Assembly: GCA_015227615.1 (NCBI GenBank)
Contig: JAALGZ010000105.1
Coordinates: 1-30,993 of the forward strand
Length of the DNA: 30,993 bases
Direction: 5' to 3'
DNA from: Labyrinthula sp. Ha
Taxonomy: Eukaryota; Sar; Bigyra; Labyrinthulida; Labyrinthulaceae
The notes beneath the pieces are model-generated. The model was given only the letters and a program-made list of their open reading frames with translations. It was not told the DNA's origin and ran no database searches. Shown here one piece after another: positions 12,301 through 24,692 of the stretch (its first letter is position 1; every line of letters begins with the position of its first letter). Both the position numbers and the translations under genes were made by a program.

Positions 12301-15300
12301 ATGTTCTGATTTCGTTTTGTTTTCTTAAGAAAAATTTCAAACCCAATGATAAATTATTAGTTACCTGTTAGTTTATTATTTACACGCAACCTGTTCTGTT
12401 GTTATTAAGCTATTTCACGTTCATGATAAGTCCTCATATGTCGATGGGTCAAAATCTATTCCGACTCCAAGATTTGGTTCTAGGTATGACCCTTAGTAAA
12501 TTTACCTTTTTTTTCTATTTCCACTATATTTTTGATATTAGAAAACCTTTTTGATATTCTCTAATCTAGTTAAATACTATATTTTGTCGGCAGGTGTACA
12601 TTTTATTTCAATTTTGATCTTGAATTATCATCACTTATTTGTGACATGTTGTTTTGGGTACCATGAACAGTTTTTAGTTTCCCTAGACTAATTGGTCTAT
12701 AGAAATTTATTTATTTCTACCAAAATATTTTCAGGATTTATGCTTATGGGTTAGTTTGTATTATTTTGCTAGTGTGGTAGAAGATTTTTTAAAGAATTTC
12801 TATAGCTATGTGGTTAATTTTTTGTTTCTGCCAAAGCCAGAAAAAGAAGAGTTTCTTACTTTAAAATTACAATCACTTGACAATTTGATAACAAGAGTGA
12901 CGCGGGGGTAAATAATTACTCTTGCTATCGTATCTAATATAAAATAAAATCTAATGGTTTAAGCTCTTCTACCAGATAGGATCCCGATAATTGATGGTGT
13001 AAAGCCCATTAACACCCTTCAAATAATTTAAGAGATATCCGTTAGTATTGATTACATTGAGGCAATATAACTTATCATCTCCTTGCATCCTTTTCTACTC
13101 ATCTGAGCATTAAGCTAGTCACTTCAATTTTATATCCTTGTTCTACTGATATCTTTTTCATACTTTCTTTACTCTAGTAGACACTACTTGTACGTTTTGA
13201 TTTCACATCCACCATGATGATGACACCAGCTTACTACCATAAATCTGTTAATATATTGCATCTTTCAGAAATAACACATGATCATGTAAATAGTACTTGG
13301 GGGCTTGGAAACTATGTAACCATGCTTTCATCATAAATTGCTTCCCAACCCTGTTGCTCTATTAGTCGGTTATTTTTAGATTTCCATACATTATTCGCCG
13401 GTAATGCTCCCCGTTTTTTTTCTATATCGTGTATGTTTACTATGTAGCATTTGAACAAATAGTACTATATATAATTTTAGAAAAAAGAGGGTAAACTCTA
13501 CATTAGTTAGATCACATATTTATATCTACATAGGCTTCACATAGTCTTTTTAGGTAGTTGCAAACATTCTATTTCATACGTAGAGTTCTCAATCAAGTAT
13601 TTCCAGTGAGTTAACGTTGCTTATCTGTTTTCATTACTTCGTCTCCCTTTTCTTTTTGAAAATCAGGAGTTTCTGTGAATATGATATAGGAGTTAATACT
13701 GTTAACTTTTTTATACTTTTGAATATTTTATTTATCTACTAACGCTAGTAAAATGTTATTTTTTAATTGTTGATCCCTCTATAATTTTATGGTATTCAAA
13801 CCATGCTCCGTCTAAGGAAAATAACCTGTACTCATCCTCATATAAACATATACGTTTGTAAATAAAAACTATTTTATCTATTTTGTATTAGATCAACATT
13901 CTTAGTACAGAAGATACTTGGGAAGCACAAACCAGCTAAAACCTTGTAACCCATAGCACTGAATCTAAACAGATAATTTTTTAAGTTCTGAGATCACATA
14001 TTTGAAAGCTCTCAGAATTTTTTAAAATTAATAATAACTATTTTTATGTTCATCGTGGTTTCGACAAAAAATAGTAACATTTACAACCGTTAACAATCAA
14101 GAAAATACAAGACGTTACAAACCTTTATAAGTTTTTTTGAACTATGCTAATCAAAACATTATAAGAATTAACATAGTTTATTCTGTGCTCAAATCTCGGT
14201 TTTACTTCACTAGAAAAAGTAAGGTATCCTGAAGGAGTTTAAAGGAAAGGAAAGGAAATGTAATATTTATCCTTAATTTTCCATATATTACCCAAATGAT
14301 ACCAAATATATTTGTTACTATTTGTAAAGAAAACATTTGGAAAACTACATACCCGCGTGAAGTTAGTTTTTAATTTAATCAGGCTAATCGAATCTTCTCA
14401 GATATATCCAATATAACTTAACGATTACAGAATACCATTAAGAAATAACAACATCAAGGAGCTTGTTGATATTTTTTGTTAGCAACTATATCATTACTAA
14501 CATTTTTTTCATGTCATGTTGGCATCATATCATCTTCCATTATGTTTTTAGAAACAAAGAGAACTGCCATTAAAATTTATTTCACTATGACTCATTGAAT
14601 ACCACTGGCGATGAGACTCTCCCTATACATAAATTGTGATATGAGTATAGTTGATCTGTTGAAAACAATCTTATATTGCTGAAGCAGACCCAGTTTACTG
14701 AAGTTAAAGCTTAATCATAACTTAAATTTGCCGTGAAAGATGATTCAAAGCGCTAATATCATATATTACAACATTATGTGTTAGGAATTTTGATGTAAAC
14801 AACTATTAAAAACCCATTATTCTAACATTTAAGAAATAACTTTTTTCTTGGCGTACTTATTGCGTTTACTTCTCAAATTTTTCTTATTTTTCAATTTTAT
14901 TTAACTTTGTTGAATTCCCTTTGTATTGCGCATAAATCTGCCAAGCCCAATAGTTAATAAACCTAAATCGTTCTAGAGACCTAACAAGAATATATACTTA
15001 TAATTATGTTGATGATAAGTTGTAAATCTATGATCTATGTGTATCTATATTTCCGCTTTGGAAAGAAAATATTCTATTAATGTCAAAGCAATAAAATGTT
15101 TAATATGTTAAATGCTATCATGCTTTAAAAGAGATGAACATTCTCAATATCTAATAATTTGAACAGGTTGAGAAAAAATAGTATGTCTTTAAATCTCGGG
15201 AATAAATTGAAAACGATTGGCAATTATGGTTTATTCCAAGTACCCTCATATGGACATTCATTTTTTCTCGGGTTTACACTACTTTAAATTATAGAATTTA

Positions 15301-18300
15301 TCTTTAAGAGATTAATTAGTGTTATTGGTTATGTGATACCTTTAATTGGTTTTTTTAGCTAAGATTATCTGATTATGTCTAGATTAACCCCATATATCTT
15401 TTTAAACATGTATAAACTCAACGCTATAAACTAAAACTTTTCTAATCCTCTTGGACCATTACTTTTCAAAGACATTATCACACATTTTTTTCTGAGAATA
15501 TCTTTCCGTGGGTATTTTAATTTTTTTTTCTTGGATGAGGTGATGATAAAGCTTTTTCTTAATCACCCTTCTATTGCAACATGAAACTACTGTCACTTTC
15601 CAAGCTAGGTTATCTAGATATTGCCTATTCAAAACTAAGTGACTCCATGATATAAGGAACATCATATTTTTATAATAATTTGAAATAATATGAAGAACAA
15701 ATCTTACCGAAAATAACTGTTTTAACCTCTTTTTTGCTTATAATTACTTAGAAAACTGAATTTCTGCATTTTATATTCTTTTCCAAAAAATAATAATAAT
15801 ACGTTTTAAGATAAAATGTTACACTGAATATTCAATGAAAAATGCGGTAAAAAAGTTTCCCTTATCAGTTTTTTATTCGATGGATGTTTTTTAATTATCG
15901 CCAAGTTATTAGTAAATTAACAGAGATTCTTTAGCAATTATTTGAAAGCGCCTTAACATGACAGCTCTTTCAAACTCTCGAAAGTCCATCTTTCCTCCGA
16001 ATGCCTTACTGTGAGTATGAAATAACTAATTATAATTTCATTGTAGTTCTTATATGGTAAGTTACTTGGGATAGAAATATCAAATTATAGATATCATAAG
16101 AATATCTTAATCAGCTAGCTCACTCAAGCCATCGCGACCTAAAACATGCCCAGATAACAACTTTTTACAATGGTGAGTCCATTTCTACCACCAAAATATC
16201 CAATAAAAACTAAGTAATATTTGCAATCTAATATAAGTATTACTTGTATAAAATGTCTATTTTTCTAACTTATGCATGAAATAAAACTCAATTCTTTATA
16301 GCGTCTAATTATGGGTTGCTAACTTATTATATGTATGAATACTCTAAGATAGGTGAAGTATTTATTTCGGTAGAAAAATATGAAGAATACAAATATAAAT
16401 CCAAATTAAAATACAAAGTTTCGTCAATACTACGTGAAATATTCTTTATCATCTCTCCAACTAAAGCCCCGAATATTCTCTTATACTTATTACTCTTAAT
16501 TATTCAGGAATAATTTTATGGGTCACACGGTAAGAAATCAGAATAACGACCCGAGGAAATAAAGTTTATGTATATTAAACCTGAAGGAGATGAGAGAATT
16601 TTTGTTTTCTTTAATAACTTATAAATTTAAATTTGCATTGTGCATATAGCTTAAGATTTGTGTTGACAGGTTCTTATGCAAGAACTACTCTACAAGAAAT
16701 ATAATGAATTCCTCAGTTTTGTAACATGGTCTGTCTTCGTTCTTCATATGTTTCCTACATCTAAAGTATGCCAGAAAAAGAAATCACGGGCAATATTCAG
16801 ATAGGAAACAATTTAATCGTCGGTTTACCAAAGGTCATTGTTAGGGATCGAGTTCTATGTATTGATAATCTGCCTTTAATGGTGTACTCTTATTTTTCTT
16901 ATTGATAATCCTTAATATTCAAAATATGATATTGATTTAATTTTGCTCATCACTTCATTTCTAAAGAATTGTAGGAAAACATGGGTCTGAAAAAAAATAT
17001 CACTGTTTTGTTTCTTATGCCGTATGAAAACATATATAAAATGGCAACATGGCAGTGAATATGATAGACTTCAGCCATATAGCTCACATTTGAAGAATTT
17101 CTGAAGATACAAAAACGAAATACATACTTATTTGCGATCAGAGAAAAAGGCATGTGCTAAATCTTGCAAGTATATTCAATTGATACTCTGAAATTAAACT
17201 AGCATAAAATAACTACTGATATGTTTTATCGAATCAGGTGCATAGTATCGGGTCACCAGGTACCCTATTATACAAAATTCAGAAAATGTAACATGTGTTG
17301 CCAGGGCTGTTACCGGCTCTAAACCTTACTTATGGGTTCTTGTTTATATGGGGCAATTTAAAGCTCATGCTATGTTATTAATAGCAGAAACACGTTTCGT
17401 AATGTAACAATATGGTTCAAATATTTCGGGGATGGGGTGGTTCGTTGACCCCAGAAATTTGGTACGAACAAATAATCGTTAATCACAAAATCTATAATAG
17501 GTCCTTTAAATCACTGAGAGAAAGGTTCAAATCAAAATTAGAAGAGTTCAAAGAATAGTAACTTAATCTTCAACTTAATATATTGTCATACCAATTACGG
17601 AATTTTATTAAATGAAGTCTAACATCATATCCTAAAAATAATAAATCCTCTAAAATCTTGCCAATTATTGGCAATCAAAAGATAGTTTTACTTATCTTAA
17701 TTGCGATTTCTTTTGTTTTCTTAAATTAGATCATCTAAGTTTAAGTCATCAAAAAATTTAACGTCTATTCTATTTTTAACTAAGGTATATATATTACAAA
17801 GTACAAAACTATGTGTGCACCAGGGTAAACGTAATGTAACATAGGGTTCCCAGGACTCTTATTGAGAAAAATATTTACATATACCTTACAAATAATTGAT
17901 GCCTTAAAAACTTGTATTCTAATCATGTTCTCAAGTTCCTAGTTACCAGCAATACTTCCTGTAACTAGTAACTATCTTCATGGGCATATAAAGTTGTAAT
18001 TAACAATTTAGAAAAATAAATAATTTTACTCTTGACATTATATGAAACATAGGCATATCTATACACTCTGGGTTTTATTGCACATGAATGTATTCTGCTG
18101 AATCTCTGATAAATTTTCCACTAAACTGTACCTCCTGGTATCATATCTAAAAATTTTAAATACATTGTAGCTCAAGTATGGCTATTTAATTTATAGCTTC
18201 TGCTTTCATATAAACTTTTGGCTGTTTCACAATAAATATTAGCTAAGGAAGAGCTCTCTGCGCTGTCTCTGTGAGCACTATATACTTCTATATCGGCCTG

Positions 18301-20139
18301 TAACCAGTTTTGTGCATGGAACTGAACAAAATGACGTTTAGGAAATAATCAAACTGCAAATAGGAGGAATTTTTACTTAAGTTCTGCAGTTGATGTCAAT
18401 CAGTCCTTCAACGGTTACTAATCGCAATGGGATATATCATAGATACTTGTTCAAGCTGTACACATGTATAACCTTATTATTATTAACTTATTTGATAAAC
18501 TGATCAAAAGAATAATCTAAAACATACCAGAAATATATTTATACTGATTATTGAATTCTTATCCTACAAAAGCGACCAAGTAGTTTGTCTAAGTTTATTT
18601 ACCTGCTAACTGTGTAGATTCACTCGATAGTAGCTGCCAAAGTTAATTCATAAATTTCTTATATAATCTCGTAACTTACCAAGTTTAATGGCGTAAAAAA
18701 GAACGATGAAACTAAATTACCATTGAATCAGACAATTTCTTTAGAACATATTTTATTTAAAACTTGAGGCAAATTTCTATGAAATTAAACTATATCGAGT
18801 TTTAACTGGCCAATCTTTGTAAGGATAATCTGATTATATATAACAGTAATAGATTCTGAGGTCAGAGGTTTATAAAGCCAAAAAATTGAAAAAAAATAAT
18901 AATATAAGGAAAAGAACAAGAAAAAACAAGTATCTAAATTATAATAGTAGAATATTTGACCTATAGAACGAAGGAAACACCTCTAATCCAGAAAGTCATC
19001 CTCATAGAGGGCCTATGCCAGATATATAAGGTTTGAAGTACTAGAAATAGTAGTTGACAAGAAATTTTGGTTAAAAACCTTTTTTTTTCACCACATTTCA
19101 AGAAAAAATGCATAAGATCTTGGATTTAGTTAAATAATATATTAAAAATATATTTTAAAATATATTTACCCTAAATATTGTTCATTTGGATTCATCACTA
19201 AGTTGAATCTTGATCTCAAAAAAATAAATTTTAAATTAAGTAGTTTAATCAAGAGAAAAGAATCAATGAAAAAAAGTTATAGCTATAAAGGTAAAACCAT
19301 AAGATCTAACGATTATTAGGTGCCTATAAGCTCATGCCATCACCTTACCAGTCGCAGAGATCTCAATGTATCCTGTATTTTTACTATTTATTTGAGTAAA
19401 GATGTACTTAGGCATACATTAGAGGGCACCGGTGAAAAAGATAGTACCTCAAATGATAAGAATATTTAAATTACAGTGGAAATTGGACACAATTATTTAA
19501 CAAAGATAGAAAACTGGAGGGATTCTTTAATAGACATACGAGGGATGAATTAATAGTCCCGTATTTTAATTTTTCTTCAAACGGAACCAAGTAACAGATA
19601 TTTAATAATTCTTATATCTACTACCAACCAAAAAATTTGTCACATATATTTTCTCTATTAATTTTAGCATCCAAAACCAATTCCCGATCCTCATGTTCAC
19701 TTAGTAACGGAAAAAGGCTAATCCTAAGCCCCATGTAGGGTTATGCATCTTAAATTTTTCAGAGTCTCGGATTATTTTTCTAGAAAACTAAAGGATAACG
19801 TTACTTTCATCAATCATATCATTAGCGCTCTAATGAACATAAATATAAATCCTTCCCATATTTCTATCTATTTTTTTATACAATTTTGTTGTTTAAGCTA
19901 CAAGTAAAAACAAAAACAATATCTATCTTTCCAACCATTTTTCTTGACATTAATTTCCAAAAATTTCTTAAACATTTTTTTGCAATTTGTGCTCCTGACT
20001 ACTTCCAGGGAAATATCTGTACACTTATGGTATACCCAATTTCCATTTTAATATTATCTTTGTTGAAATATACCTTCATCTGCACAAAAGTGGGGGATAT
20101 TATAAAATTGTGTTTCTAATTTAACAATCATATTTCAGC

Positions 20140-20165
20140 TATATATATATATATATATATATATA
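20140..20165. repeat. (TA)n microsatellite
   Basis: An uninterrupted run of about 13 TA units in AT-rich non-coding sequence. Confidence 0.95.
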
Positions 20166-21533
20166 CTTGAATAGCCAAAAATAGCTTTATTAATTCCTAA
20201 ATGTCATGCTTGTTGATCTTTCTCTTAGCTAAATTGTACTTTCATCTTTTTCAAGTGACAGAAATTTTAAATTCCTCGTCCTAGTATACATGGATATATT
20301 AGACTTTGCTATGAATTAAGCACTTATTCCTAGTAGCCATGATATTTTATTTGTTATCACTATGTAGTGATCTTTCATTTTCATCTGGATGGCTCGTATG
20401 ATTTAATGCTTTGCTCGATTCACTTGTCATCTTATTAGTTATTGATTAAGCACATTGGTTATTTGATTTATCCAATACGATATTTGAGCCAATCAAAATA
20501 CATAAATTGTAGTAGCAAAATTTAGATAAAAACGATACCTCTTGCTGAAATTAAATCAAAGACAAAGTGAATAGAATTATCTAATAAGCTTACTCTTGGA
20601 TATTACCCAAAATGTTTTCATACTTTAATTTTAACAAGTTAAGTAAACGCACCTGTCGTAAGAAAGAGAAGAGAAATTTTTAATTTAAAATGCTTTATTT
20701 CAGAGTTTTTGTCTTGAATAATCTATCAAAAATACTGACTCTAAATAAATAAAACACAATTTGCCACAAAGCTTACATTCCCTTATGAATACCATGAAAT
20801 ATACGCTTAAATTACACATTGTAGAAAATATCGAATAAATAACACGTGCTATTGGTAATATCAAAAACTCAATACTCTTTGAAATTGTCAATAAAGATCA
20901 GCTGATATTTAGTTTACCTAAATATTTTGTATCTTTTCAGGGAGTATTTTATTTTTTTTATGTTGATGCACACTCATTGCAGCAAGAAAAAATCAGGCAA
21001 TTTCTGATCATTCTTACGGTTTTCCCCAAAACATTAAGAAACTGGTTTGATCAAATGTATTAACACGATAGTAGATATGAAATAATATTTTATTTACTTC
21101 TGTATTTCTCATGGTTTTATTTTCTCATGTAAGTTACGCTTCCTTATTGGGATTAACCGGTAAATGATATTCAAAGCAAGCTCTATCGTAGATACTTTTT
21201 GAAGATGAGAGGTGGTAGATTGGTACTTTCTTGTAGATGTATAATTTGAGGATGGAGATGAAAATAGTACAACTAACAGGAAAGTGATTTAAATTAACAG
21301 ATTGCATCATAAACAATGATATATGTTGGAAAATTTTCCAATTTCAACACTCATTTTTTTTGGTTTTGAATCCTTTTCTTACTCTTATACAAAATTCTTT
21401 TTAACAATTTTTTTCTATCTACATGTGTCAAAATTTTGCACTGAAAGAACATTAAAATAACCCAGCCAGTTAATATAAGCAGTGATAATTTTCTCTAGCT
21501 ATGCTAATTTCATTTAAAAGCTGCATTTAACGA

Positions 21534-21562
21534 ATATATATACATACATATATATATATATA
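21534..21562. repeat. Imperfect (TA)n microsatellite with TACA units
   Basis: A TA-rich run interrupted by two tac/cat steps, followed 35 bases later by a 12-base G run (21598-21609), which is striking in such AT-rich DNA. Confidence 0.9.
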
Positions 21563-22339
21563 CCAGAGTTTTTTGTTGCATAGTTTTACCGTTGTTCGGG
21601 GGGGGGGGGTGAATCAAATGTTTCTGGTTAATAAAACCTTTATCCGTTGAAGTTATTGCTCCAGGGGATTTATTTTCAATTATTTACCATCAATAGAATC
21701 TAAAAGTATATATTTTTGATAATCAGAAGTCATAGATATGAGCTTAACCCATGGTAAATGTACTCGAAATATGTGTTGATATTCTTGAGTTGTGAAGAAG
21801 ATTAAAAACCTTTCAACTACCAGTCTTAAACAGTTACCGCTTTTATTATATTCATTTATTTTTTTAATTATTCTGGATGAGTTATGGCTTTTTTATTGTG
21901 CGTTATGTTGCCCCCTCACTACATGCCTTATATTTAAATTTCATCCTTATATTCAAGTCTAAACTTATTAGAGGCTCATATTGTGAAGAATAATTACAAG
22001 TTATTGGTGAGGGTTCAATTAAATTTACTACATGTCATATGAAACCTCTCATTTAATATTTTGATTAATATATGAAAAATAAATACCTGAAAATGTATAA
22101 TTCTCTTTAGAAAAAAAATATTACTTTTGAAATCCGTAATAATTATAAGAACCAACATATAGAAATTAATTAAAACTTAATTGGCAAAACAAATGAAAGA
22201 TAAAACTTTGTGTTACAGGGATTTTCTGAGGATTTTGTCACGTTGCTATGGGTCCTGGGTATTGAATTTTCACGGATAATCAACTCATTAGAAGTCTTTC
22301 TAGCAAACCCCATAACGCGCACCAGTGGTGTAGCTTTTA

Positions 22340-22776
22340 TTGAGTACGTCTAGTTCTCAATTAACACTTCTTATTTAAATTTCTTCCTTTTCTTCTTGGT
22401 TTCTTAACCTTTTTTAAAACTTCTTATCTATATTTCTTAAGGCTTAAAAAACTTATTAAAAACTATATTCAGCAAACTACAGTTCGTATTCGATCACAGC
22501 TAAAACTGTATTTCACCAAACCACGTCATCACATTTTTCTCTTCCGTTAACTTCCAATATGACATTACCACCGATTTTATATTTCTAATAACGACCATTT
22601 CTCCTAAGTCTAATCAAGCTTATATTTTCCCATAAGAGCTCCACTTGGCTCTCAACAAAGGTTCGGATATACCTCACCCACTTAACTAACATCTATATTT
22701 ATATTTCAATCACTAGAGGTCAGAACATCAGCTCTTTCTCATACATTTACAAACCAAAACTAACATATTTCTACAC
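22340..22776 (-). repeat. 3' LTR of the gypsy-type element (left copy)
   Basis: It matches 29644-30080 over its whole length with about three mismatches and no length difference. The conventional TG...CA ends on the minus strand are TGTAGAAATATG and CGTACTCA (22341-22775, 435 bp); one more base on each side is shared and gives the ttta candidate duplication. The plus strand is strongly pyrimidine-rich. A TATAAATA box lies on the minus strand at 22696-22703. Confidence 0.95.
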
Positions 22777-22777
22777 T

Positions 22778-22786
22778 GCTTTCTTT
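22778..22786 (-). other. Polypurine tract candidate
   Basis: The minus strand reads AAAGAAAGC immediately before the 3' LTR, the position and base content expected for the primer of plus-strand DNA synthesis. It overlaps the end of the last coding region. Confidence 0.65.
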
Positions 22787-24641
22787 ATAAGCTCGATGCT
22801 CCATCTAAACCAATAGTACACCAACCCTCACGACAATTCCATCTTCTCCCAAACAATTCCAAATATCTAGCGCCAGGATTTAGTCTTTCAAGCAGTTGAT
22901 AAACCTCATCTGGCTTCCTACTTTGTTGACGAACTTTACTCATTATTACATCTCCACTTCTTGACTTAGATAAAAAGGATTTTCCCTTGACTGACAACAG
23001 CAATATCTCTTTATTATACCGCAAGAACTGTCCGTGTGAGTGCCAAAGTTTTCCGCTACTGGTCTTTGTTACCCATACCACTACTTCAACTAAACGACAT
23101 CCCCAAATTTTCAAAATATCGATCCCCTCCTGCAATTTCGAATTTGTCACCCACAAAGCTACAACTCCAACAGGACAGAGCTTATTAACGGGGATTTGTT
23201 TCACTTGGTCTACTTTAATCGTTGGATAAGTTATTGACAATCCCCTTGTTGGATTTGACGACACTCCATCATCCCAAGCAGGATCAAGTAAAACAACATC
23301 ATATTCACCCACTACCTCCAAATCCAACTTCAACACATCTGAAACCATATATCTACTCCCTTTAGGTTGCTTCCAAACAACAAAACACTGTTCCTCCACT
23401 TTTTCCAGATCATCCACTTGATACAAATTATCCCTCATTTCACCTACTCGAACTCCATTAAAGCAATTATTATGATCCTTCAAATATTCTGAAAACAATT
23501 TTCTATATTTTCTTCTTTCTTCCTTTTTATTAAATTCACTTTTATACAAATCCTCCCACTCTTTCAAACACTTATCTCTCAAATCATTCTCAACATTATT
23601 TATTTCAAAATCAACATTTCTACTTCTCCCCATCAACACATCTACAGGTCTCAACTTATATTTTTTCAAAACCTTCTCTCCTACTATTATTTTACTCATT
23701 GATCTCTTCAACACATATAAACAAATCTTCCCCAAATTCATTTTTATTCTAGGATGTATCAATTTAATCTCCTTCCAAACATACCCTATTATCTCTAATC
23801 TCTTCCCACTTACTCCATATACATTACTTAACTTTACCAACTCTTCCCCCTCAACTTGCAATTCCGATGAAGATATCATGTTTATTCCTATGCAGCTAAT
23901 TCCCGCTCCACTGTCAAGCAACACCTTATACCACTTATTCCCAATTTTTGATTTAAAACTGTCTTTTGGCCAAGTTACTTCTGCTGCATTATCTTCAATA
24001 TGATTCACCGACTCTCTAAACTCCTTCTCTATCTTGGAGTTCTTTATAAAGTTTATCATCTTTCTTATATCCTGAAGTTTAAGACGTGGATTATTTACAT
24101 CTGCTACATTTAAAACTGGAATTTCAATGGGATTTCTATCACCTTGCACCTCGAACTTTTTCTTATAAAATTCCCTTTCTTTATTCAATTCAAATGTTGA
24201 TCTCTCCTTCACCGTTCGCACAATAATTCCATTACGTCTATAAACAATCTTCAAACTGTCATTATATTCTTTGATCTTATCAAACTTTACTTTCAACATT
24301 CTATATACCCCGATCGACTGACTACCCAATGATGCTTGCAATAGAGTTACCATTTGAGACTTCGTTTTCCCAGGAAGGCAACCTAGTGAACAAATTTCTT
24401 TCCAATTTCCTATTCCAAATTTCAAACTCAGTTTTTCAAATACCATTTTCTCTGCCAACGACCAACCTTTAGATCTACTTAAACCTTCTGGTACCCCCTC
24501 TGACATCGATCTCATTCTACTTGGATATTTAATTATTTTTATCCTCTCCTTCAACCAGATATTTTTAGGTACAGTGCTTACACTCTCTTCAATCATATTT
24601 ACCTCTTGGATACTCTTATTTCTTTCCCATTCGCTAATCAA
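22785..24641 (-). CDS. Third coding region of the LTR element: Myb/SANT-like, retropepsin and MT-A70 methyltransferase domains
   Basis: An open region of 618 codons between pol and the 3' LTR. Residues ~56-105 look like a Myb/SANT helix-turn-helix, with spaced tryptophans around GWSLAEK and GNWKEI and then LPGKTKSQM. Residues ~237-335 look like a retropepsin: LLDSGAG active-site loop at 241-247, and a C-terminal IIVGEKVLKKYKL that matches the family's LG-x-x-FL block. Residues ~430-612 match MT-A70 along their length: a DPxW signature at 453-456, LWVTNSKL at 496-503, SRKPDEVYQLLERL at 574-587 and LELFGRR at 594-600. MT-A70 enzymes (METTL3/14, METTL4, ciliate MTA1) transfer methyl from SAM to the N6 of adenine in RNA or DNA. 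The first ATG lies at 24594-24596; whether the product is separate or made with pol is not settled. The methyltransferase call is strong, the protease good, the Myb call moderate. Confidence 0.88.
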   Translation of the reverse strand: MISEWERNKSIQEVNMIEESVSTVPKNIWLKERIKIIKYPSRMRSMSEGVPEGLSRSKGWSLAEKMVFEKLSLKFGIGNWKEICSLGCLPGKTKSQMVTLLQASLGSQSIGVYRMLKVKFDKIKEYNDSLKIVYRRNGIIVRTVKERSTFELNKEREFYKKKFEVQGDRNPIEIPVLNVADVNNPRLKLQDIRKMINFIKNSKIEKEFRESVNHIEDNAAEVTWPKDSFKSKIGNKWYKVLLDSGAGISCIGINMISSSELQVEGEELVKLSNVYGVSGKRLEIIGYVWKEIKLIHPRIKMNLGKICLYVLKRSMSKIIVGEKVLKKYKLRPVDVLMGRSRNVDFEINNVENDLRDKCLKEWEDLYKSEFNKKEERRKYRKLFSEYLKDHNNCFNGVRVGEMRDNLYQVDDLEKVEEQCFVVWKQPKGSRYMVSDVLKLDLEVVGEYDVVLLDPAWDDGVSSNPTRGLSITYPTIKVDQVKQIPVNKLCPVGVVALWVTNSKLQEGIDILKIWGCRLVEVVVWVTKTSSGKLWHSHGQFLRYNKEILLLSVKGKSFLSKSRSGDVIMSKVRQQSRKPDEVYQLLERLNPGARYLELFGRRWNCREGWCTIGLDGASSL

Positions 24642-24692
24642 TTTATGAGCATTCTCAAAATCTATAGTATCGTCTTTATTTCTCCTTACAAA

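Larger units (their letters stand above)
9350..22339. other. About 13 kb AT-rich gene-poor region
   Basis: I found no ORF above about 110 codons and no recognisable protein, tRNA or rRNA sequence on either strand. The small ORFs present (for example 10006-10302, 11849-12040, 16316-16513 and 19886-20119) have AT-driven composition and no motif I know. The contents visible by eye are homopolymer runs, microsatellites and plain AT-rich sequence. Very decayed transposons would not be visible without a repeat library. Confidence 0.6.

Noticed and set aside
17240-17860. Repeated gtaatgtaaca and caccaggg-like words suggesting a repeat pair
   Set aside because: Matches are short and do not extend into a consistent direct or inverted alignment.
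9350-22339. CRISPR arrays, tRNA or rRNA genes in the gene-poor region
   Set aside because: No regularly spaced repeats, no tRNA T-arm followed by a matching acceptor arm, and no rRNA core sequence seen on either strand.
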